Assembly (NCBI RefSeq): GCF_016234775.1
Contig: NZ_JACRAH010000014.1
Location: 26,581-90,580 of the forward strand
Direction of reading: 5' to 3'
DNA length: 64,000 nt
Origin: Aquabacterium sp.
GTDB lineage: Bacteria > Pseudomonadota > Gammaproteobacteria > Burkholderiales > Burkholderiaceae_C
In this document: positions 59,775 through 64,000 of the stretch, in pieces
How positions within the stretch are numbered: the first letter of the stretch is position 1
Layout of the letters: every line of letters begins with the position of its first letter
Notes under the pieces: generated by a model
Told to the model about the DNA's origin: nothing
The model's database searches: none
The model's input: the letters and a program-made list of their open reading frames with translations, nothing else
Position numbers and translations under genes: made by a program

Positions 59775-59957
59775 ATCTGTCGCCAAAGCACCCCACGCAC
59801 TTGTTACTAACCGCTACAACCATCGTGGGAGATCGCTTTCCCCGGATGTCGGGTATGCCCGCGGTTTCGTTTAACGGCCAGTGAAGATACTTGCCTCGTC
59901 CGCCAATCGATAAACATCTGACGTACACAACAGCGGACACGTCCAAGGAGCGCAAGC

Positions 59958-60905
59958 ATGAAATTCAACTTCTCTATCAAGACTATCTGTGCCGCTGTTG
60001 CTGTGACGGGTGCTGCCATGGCCGTGGCTCCTGCTGCCCACGCTGGCACGACCGCCAAGACCAAGTACCCCATCGTGCTGGTCCACGGTTTCATCGGCTT
60101 TGACAATGTGCTGGGCATCCAGTACTTCTATCAAATTCCAGCCAAGCTGCGAGATGAAGGCGCCACCGTCTACATCGCTTCGGTCAACCCTTCGCAAACC
60201 ACTGAATTCCGTGGCGAGGAGCTGGTCCAGCAGATGAAGCAATGGGCCGCCAAGGATGGCGTCAAGAAGTTCAACCTGATCGGCCACAGCCATGGCGGCC
60301 CTACCGTGCGTTACGCAGCGGGCACCGCACCGTCGATGGTGTCCTCGGTCAGCACCATGGCCGGTACCCACTTTGGCTCCAAGGTGGCTGACGACATCCT
60401 GGCAGGCACGACACCCGGCGGTGGCTTTGATCAGGCTGCCACGGCGGGCCTGAAGCTCATCTCCTGGCTGACAGGTAACAAGACCACCAGTGACACCGAT
60501 CTGCTGACTGCCTTGAAGGCCCTGAGCGCTCCTGGCGCTGCTGCCTTCAACGCCAAGTTCCCCGCTGGCGCGCCTACCACCACCTGTGGTGCCGGCCCTG
60601 AAAAAGCCAGCATTGCTGGCAATGCCATGCGTTGGTACTCGTTCTCCGGCACCTCGGTGAAGACCAATGGTTGGGACATCTCCGATGCCCTGCTGGCCTA
60701 CACCGGCGACTACTTCAAGGGCGAAGCCAACGACGGTCTGGTGTCGCGTTGCTCCAGCCATTGGGGCAAGGTCATCAAGGACAACTACACCTGGAACCAC
60801 CTGGACGAAATCAACCAGGTTCTGGGCTCCATCGGCAGCGGTTCGCCTGATCCTGTGGCCTTCTACGTCCAGCACGCCAACCGCCTGAAGTGGGCTCTCC
60901 TCTGA
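59958..60905 (+). CDS. Secreted triacylglycerol lipase (family I), copy 2
   Basis: The protein has 315 residues. The signal peptide is different from copy 1 (ends PAAHA). From KYPIVLVHGFIGFDN onward about nine in ten residues match copy 1 by eye. The Ser is at 111 in GHSHGG, and the Asp, His and Cys pair are kept. Tandem duplication or gene conversion of the mature part is evident, while leader and upstream DNA differ. The start has AAGGAG upstream. Confidence 0.93.
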   Translation: MKFNFSIKTICAAVAVTGAAMAVAPAAHAGTTAKTKYPIVLVHGFIGFDNVLGIQYFYQIPAKLRDEGATVYIASVNPSQTTEFRGEELVQQMKQWAAKDGVKKFNLIGHSHGGPTVRYAAGTAPSMVSSVSTMAGTHFGSKVADDILAGTTPGGGFDQAATAGLKLISWLTGNKTTSDTDLLTALKALSAPGAAAFNAKFPAGAPTTTCGAGPEKASIAGNAMRWYSFSGTSVKTNGWDISDALLAYTGDYFKGEANDGLVSRCSSHWGKVIKDNYTWNHLDEINQVLGSIGSGSPDPVAFYVQHANRLKWALL

Positions 60906-60941
60906 TCGAGGTCAGCCTGAGCTGAAAGGCTCTGCGGCATC

Positions 60942-60974
60942 AAGGTCGATCCTCCATTCACGGGGATCGGCCTT
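60942..60974 (+). terminator. Intrinsic terminator after lipase 2
   Basis: Eleven-base arms (60942-60952 and 60964-60974) with one G-U pair are followed by TGTTCTTT. The foldase gene begins about 100 bases later, so it depends on read-through or its own promoter. Confidence 0.8.
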
Positions 60975-61071
60975 TGTTCTTTGAGAAACCGGGCATTAGC
61001 CCTGGGTACGACTGAAACATGAAACCCTGAGAATGGGTTCAACAAGAAGGCTCAAGTTGTAGCGAGCCTCG

Positions 61072-62025
61072 ATGAGTTGGAGCAAGATGATGATGCGCAC
61101 GATGCAAATGCGTGGATGGATGGTGGCGGGCGGCATCGCAGTCGCATTGGGCGCTTCTGCGCTGTGGATGACGCACCGTGGCACGGACGGATCGGGCGGT
61201 TCAGGCTCGGCTGGTGGATCCGGTTGGGGCATGATCGGTGCGACATCGGATACCGCGCCGCAAGCTGATGCTGCATCGGCCAAGACGATGAGCCCGGACC
61301 AGGTTCGCAACCGGCTCTTCAAGGAAGGCTCATTCGCCGGCACCGAGCCCTCAGGTGATTGGTGTGTGGCGTCTGCCAAGCTCTCACCTTGCCCTGATTT
61401 GCGCAAGCGCTTCGAGTACTACATCCTGGGCCTGGGTGAAGTCACCATCGACGACATCAAGGCGCTGGTCGCCGATGAAGCGCGCAAGGCCCATGGCGAG
61501 CAGCTCGGCAACGAGATCATGGCCATCTGGGACAAGTACTGGCAGATCCGCACCTACCAGTACCGCAACAAGTTCGACCAGTCCGATCGCAGCACCTGGC
61601 TGGCCGTGTTCGACGAGCAAAAGCAGGTGCGCCGCCAGATCCTGGGCTCCGACTGGGCCAAGGCCTTTTTCGAGCACGACGAGCAGAGCTTCAAGCAGTA
61701 CTACGCTCAGTTGGAATCCGGTCAGCCGCCTCCGCCTGATCCCGGCGAACCCGTGCCCCAGATGGCGCCTGGCAAGGACCCTGCCGCCGTGCACGCCGAG
61801 CGTGTCGCGCGCTATGGCCAGGCCGCCGCTGATCGCCTGGCGAAGGTGGACGAAGAATGGGCCGACTGGGAGCGCCGTCTGGCGGGTGCGCGCGCCGAAT
61901 GGGATCGCCTGAAGAGCGCAACCAACCTGTCTGACACCCAGCGCAAGCAGGAAATGCAGGCCTATATCAACAGCCATTTCAAGCCCGACGAGCACCTGCG
62001 TGTCGAGGCCTTGCTGCATCTCTGA
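61072..62025 (+). CDS. Lipase-specific foldase (lipase chaperone LifO)
   Basis: This periplasmic steric chaperone, anchored in the inner membrane, folds family I lipases before export. The protein has 317 residues from the ATG at 61072; ATGs at 61087 and 61090 are possible. A single N-terminal membrane helix (WMVAGGIAVALGASALW) is followed by a Gly/Ser linker and the mini-domain with motif RKRFEYYILGLGE, a variant of the family RxxFDY motif. An extended helical region follows. It lies downstream of two lipase genes that are its likely clients. Confidence 0.9.
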   Translation: MSWSKMMMRTMQMRGWMVAGGIAVALGASALWMTHRGTDGSGGSGSAGGSGWGMIGATSDTAPQADAASAKTMSPDQVRNRLFKEGSFAGTEPSGDWCVASAKLSPCPDLRKRFEYYILGLGEVTIDDIKALVADEARKAHGEQLGNEIMAIWDKYWQIRTYQYRNKFDQSDRSTWLAVFDEQKQVRRQILGSDWAKAFFEHDEQSFKQYYAQLESGQPPPPDPGEPVPQMAPGKDPAAVHAERVARYGQAAADRLAKVDEEWADWERRLAGARAEWDRLKSATNLSDTQRKQEMQAYINSHFKPDEHLRVEALLHL

Positions 62026-62064
62026 CACGGTAGATACCCGCTAGATAACCCCTGGATATCCTCG

Positions 62065-62098
62065 GTAGGCACGCGCTTGCTCAGGCCGTGCCTACAAT
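62065..62098 (+). promoter_or_regulatory. Hairpin and -10-like hexamer before tldD
   Basis: Perfect nine-base arms (62065-62073 and 62087-62095) flank a 13-base loop. A TACAAT hexamer (62093-62098) overlaps the right arm seven bases before the tldD ATG. No T tract follows, so a terminator is unlikely. A promoter giving a leaderless or nearly leaderless tldD message is possible. Confidence 0.35.
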
Positions 62099-62104
62099 GG
62101 GGCC

Positions 62105-63565
62105 ATGATCGCTGTCGACGCCACCATCGCCCGCCTCCAGACTGCCCGCGAGCTGCTGCTCGCACCGTATGGCCTGGACGAATCCACCCTGCTCAAGGCC
62201 CTCAAGGTCATCACCGAACACCGGGTCGATGACGCGGACCTGTACTTCCAGTACACCCGCAGCGAAGGCTGGAGCCTGGAGGAAGGTATCGTCAAATCCG
62301 GCAGCTTCGGCATCGACCAGGGCGTGGGCGTGCGCGCCATCTCCGGCGAAAAAACCGCCTTCGCCTACTCCGACGACATTTCTGAAGCCGCCTTGCTGGA
62401 TGCTGCCCGCACCGTGCGCACCATTGCCGCAGCCGGCCAAAGCCGCCGCGTCAAGGTGGGTGAGCACCGCGTGGCCCCCTCGCGCAGCCTCTACGCCTCG
62501 TTTGACCCCATCGCCTCGCTGGACAGCGCCGCCAAGGTGGCCCTGCTGGAAGACGTGGAGCGCCGCGCCCGTGCCAAGGACCCGCGCATCGTGCAGGTCA
62601 TGGCCGGCCTGGGCTGTGAATACGACGTCGTGATGGTGGCCCGTGCCGATGGCACCCTGGCTGCCGACGTGCGCCCCCTGATTCGCCTGTCCCTGACCGT
62701 GATCGCCGAACAGGCCGGTCGCCGTGAAGTGGGTTCCTCCGGCGGCGGCGGTCGCTACGACCTGTCCTACTTCACCCAGGCCGTGACCGACCAATATGTC
62801 GATCAGGCCGTGCATGCCGCCCTGATCAACCTCGAGGCCCGCCCCGCGCCCGCCGGCGAGATGACCGTGGTGCTCGGCAACGGCTGGCCCGGCATCCTGC
62901 TGCACGAGGCTGTGGGCCATGGCCTGGAAGGCGACTTCAACCGCAAGGGCTCCAGCGTGTTCTCGGGCCGGGTGGGGCAGCGCGTGGCCGCCAAGGGCGT
63001 CACCGTGCTGGACGACGGCACCCTGCCGGATCGCCGCGGTTCGCTCAACATCGACGACGAGGGTTATGCAACCCAGCGCACCGTGCTGATCGAAGACGGC
63101 ATCCTCCAAGGCTATATGCAGGACGCCACCAACGCCCGCCTGATGAAAACCGGCCAGACCGGCAACGGCCGTCGCGAAAGCTACGCCCACCTGCCCATGC
63201 CTCGTATGACCAACACCTACATGCTGGCTGGCGACAAGGATCCGCAGGAGATCATCGCTTCCATCGAGCGTGGGCTGTACGCCGCCAATTTCGGTGGTGG
63301 CCAGGTGGACATCACCTCCGGCAAGTTCGTATTCTCTGCCAGCGAGGCCTACTGGGTCGAAAACGGCAAGATCCAGTACCCCGTCAAGGGCGCCACCCTG
63401 ATCGGCAACGGCCCGGATGCCATGACCCGCGTCAGCATGATCGGCAACGACCTGGCGCTCGACAGCGGTGTGGGCACCTGCGGCAAAGAAGGCCAGAGCG
63501 TGCCCGTTGGTGTGGGGCAGCCCACGTTGCGCATCGAAGGCCTGACCGTAGGTGGCACGGCCTGA
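62105..63565 (+). CDS. tldD: Metalloprotease TldD
   Basis: The protein has 486 residues. It forms a zinc protease with TldE/PmbA that trims modified peptides and degrades unfolded ones. The metal motif [11 protein letters not shown] begins at His267. The N-terminal domain has [20 protein letters not shown] and the C-terminal part ends with [21 protein letters not shown]. All usual TldD landmarks are present. pmbA/tldE is not in the window. Confidence 0.95.
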   Translation: MIAVDATIARLQTARELLLAPYGLDESTLLKALKVITEHRVDDADLYFQYTRSEGWSLEEGIVKSGSFGIDQGVGVRAISGEKTAFAYSDDISEAALLDAARTVRTIAAAGQSRRVKVGEHRVAPSRSLYASFDPIASLDSAAKVALLEDVERRARAKDPRIVQVMAGLGCEYDVVMVARADGTLAADVRPLIRLSLTVIAEQAGRREVGSSGGGGRYDLSYFTQAVTDQYVDQAVHAALINLEARPAPAGEMTVVLGNGWPGILLHEAVGHGLEGDFNRKGSSVFSGRVGQRVAAKGVTVLDDGTLPDRRGSLNIDDEGYATQRTVLIEDGILQGYMQDATNARLMKTGQTGNGRRESYAHLPMPRMTNTYMLAGDKDPQEIIASIERGLYAANFGGGQVDITSGKFVFSASEAYWVENGKIQYPVKGATLIGNGPDAMTRVSMIGNDLALDSGVGTCGKEGQSVPVGVGQPTLRIEGLTVGGTA

Positions 63566-63880
63566 TCCGGCTCTTTTTACAGATTTCCGCCCCTTGTTCA
63601 ATTATTTGCATGCAGTGCTTGACCCAGACGTCGAAACTCGTGCATAATTCAAGGCTTCGCTGATCAAGCAGCGGACTTTGGCCCAAAACCTCTTTGCTAA
63701 AACAGAGAGGGCCCTCGCAAAGATTGCTGGCAAGACTCAAATTGCATGTGATCAAAGCGCTGCGGCAGGGACTCACAAAGTCAGCTGCTTTTTTCAGATC
63801 CGCCCGTTCTACGGGCCCAAGACTGACCGTTCGTTGTTGTGCAGTTGTTGTGCAGCCGTTCGGGCCAAGTTGGGGTAACC
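63566..63880 (+). promoter_or_regulatory. Promoter and long leader of the rplN ribosomal protein operon
   Basis: This 315-base gap has no credible gene. A good sigma-70 promoter is visible: TTGACC (63619-63624), 18 bases, CATAAT (63643-63648). Transcription from it would give a leader of about 225 bases before rplN. Such a long leader may carry an autoregulatory ribosomal-protein site, but no known structure was recognised. Confidence 0.6.
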
Positions 63881-64000
63881 ATGATCCAAATGCAATCGCG
63901 ACTTGACGTCGCTGACAACACTGGTGCTAAGAGCGTCATGTGCATCAAGGTGCTCGGTGGCTCTAAGCGTCGTTACGCCGGTATCGGCGACATCATCAAG
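63881..64000 (+). CDS. rplN: 50S ribosomal protein L14 (3' end outside window)
   Basis: The first 40 residues are visible ([20 protein letters not shown], then [20 protein letters not shown]). This is the highly conserved N-terminus of L14, which binds 23S rRNA near the subunit interface. The gene starts a unit with its own promoter and follows tldD, so the ribosomal S17-L14 junction of the usual S10/spc order is broken here. Confidence 0.96.
   Translation, partial: MIQMQSRLDVADNTGAKSVMCIKVLGGSKRRYAGIGDIIK

Noticed and set aside
62081..63601. 506-codon reverse frame opposite tldD
   Set aside because: The forward frame is an unmistakable TldD with HEAVGH motif; the reverse product has no family resemblance.

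Overview
The window reads as the chromosome of a GC-rich betaproteobacterium of the order Burkholderiales, probably near the Leptothrix/Rubrivivax/Aquabacterium group. The support is the EpsA-type regulator beside a PEP-CTERM protein, a DUF1840 gene, the pilT/pilU and rsmI-yraN-diaA-dolP neighbourhoods, the lipase/foldase locus, and an L14 ribosomal protein gene at the right edge. The genus is inference. No tRNA, rRNA, CRISPR array, transposase or phage gene was seen. Almost all DNA is coding and mostly on the + strand.

Left part (1-15.2 kb). The end of a secreted carbohydrate-binding protein and a decayed glycerophosphodiesterase precede a tightly overlapping eleven-gene operon (1.4-10.8 kb). 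It encodes a type II secretion/type IV pilus-like machine: pseudopilin, inner-membrane platform, ATPase, PilM/N/O/P-like assembly proteins, a TPR-secretin lipoprotein and three more pseudopilins. A LuxR-type EpsA regulator, an exported ankyrin protein, a PEP-CTERM protein and an unidentified exported protein follow.

Centre (15.3-37.6 kb). This is the most unusual part. A two-partner secretion transporter (TpsB) and a 3790-residue filamentous adhesin (TpsA) lead into a Ton-like energy module: an exported DUF2341-LamG domain fused to an ExbB channel, two ExbD proteins and a TonB-like protein. A porin and a periplasmic coiled-coil protein come next. On the far side lie a small glycosyltransferase on the opposite strand and a TPR-OGT (GT41/SPINDLY-type) glycosyltransferase. 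The adhesin ends in a Lys-Asp repeat and a Cys-x-x-x-Cys tail, which recalls the disulfide-anchored HMW1A adhesin. The island is the best candidate for a poorly described system: an energised, possibly glycosylated, surface-tethered TPS adhesin.

Right part (37.6-64 kb). Here are a histidine phosphatase; a TetR repressor divergent from a complete RND efflux operon with a clear palindromic operator; sapC; ubiA; a 0.7-kb non-coding region of inverted structured repeats; proC; a hybrid two-component system; yggS; the twitching-motility ATPases pilT and pilU flanking a cyclic-nucleotide-binding protein; a beta-hydroxyacid dehydrogenase; the conserved dolP-diaA-yraN/rsmI cluster; two nearly identical secreted lipases with their foldase; tldD; and the start of rplN. 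Exported lipases, a secretion machine, a TPS adhesin and twitching pili together suggest a surface-attached, polymer-degrading life style. That is inference.
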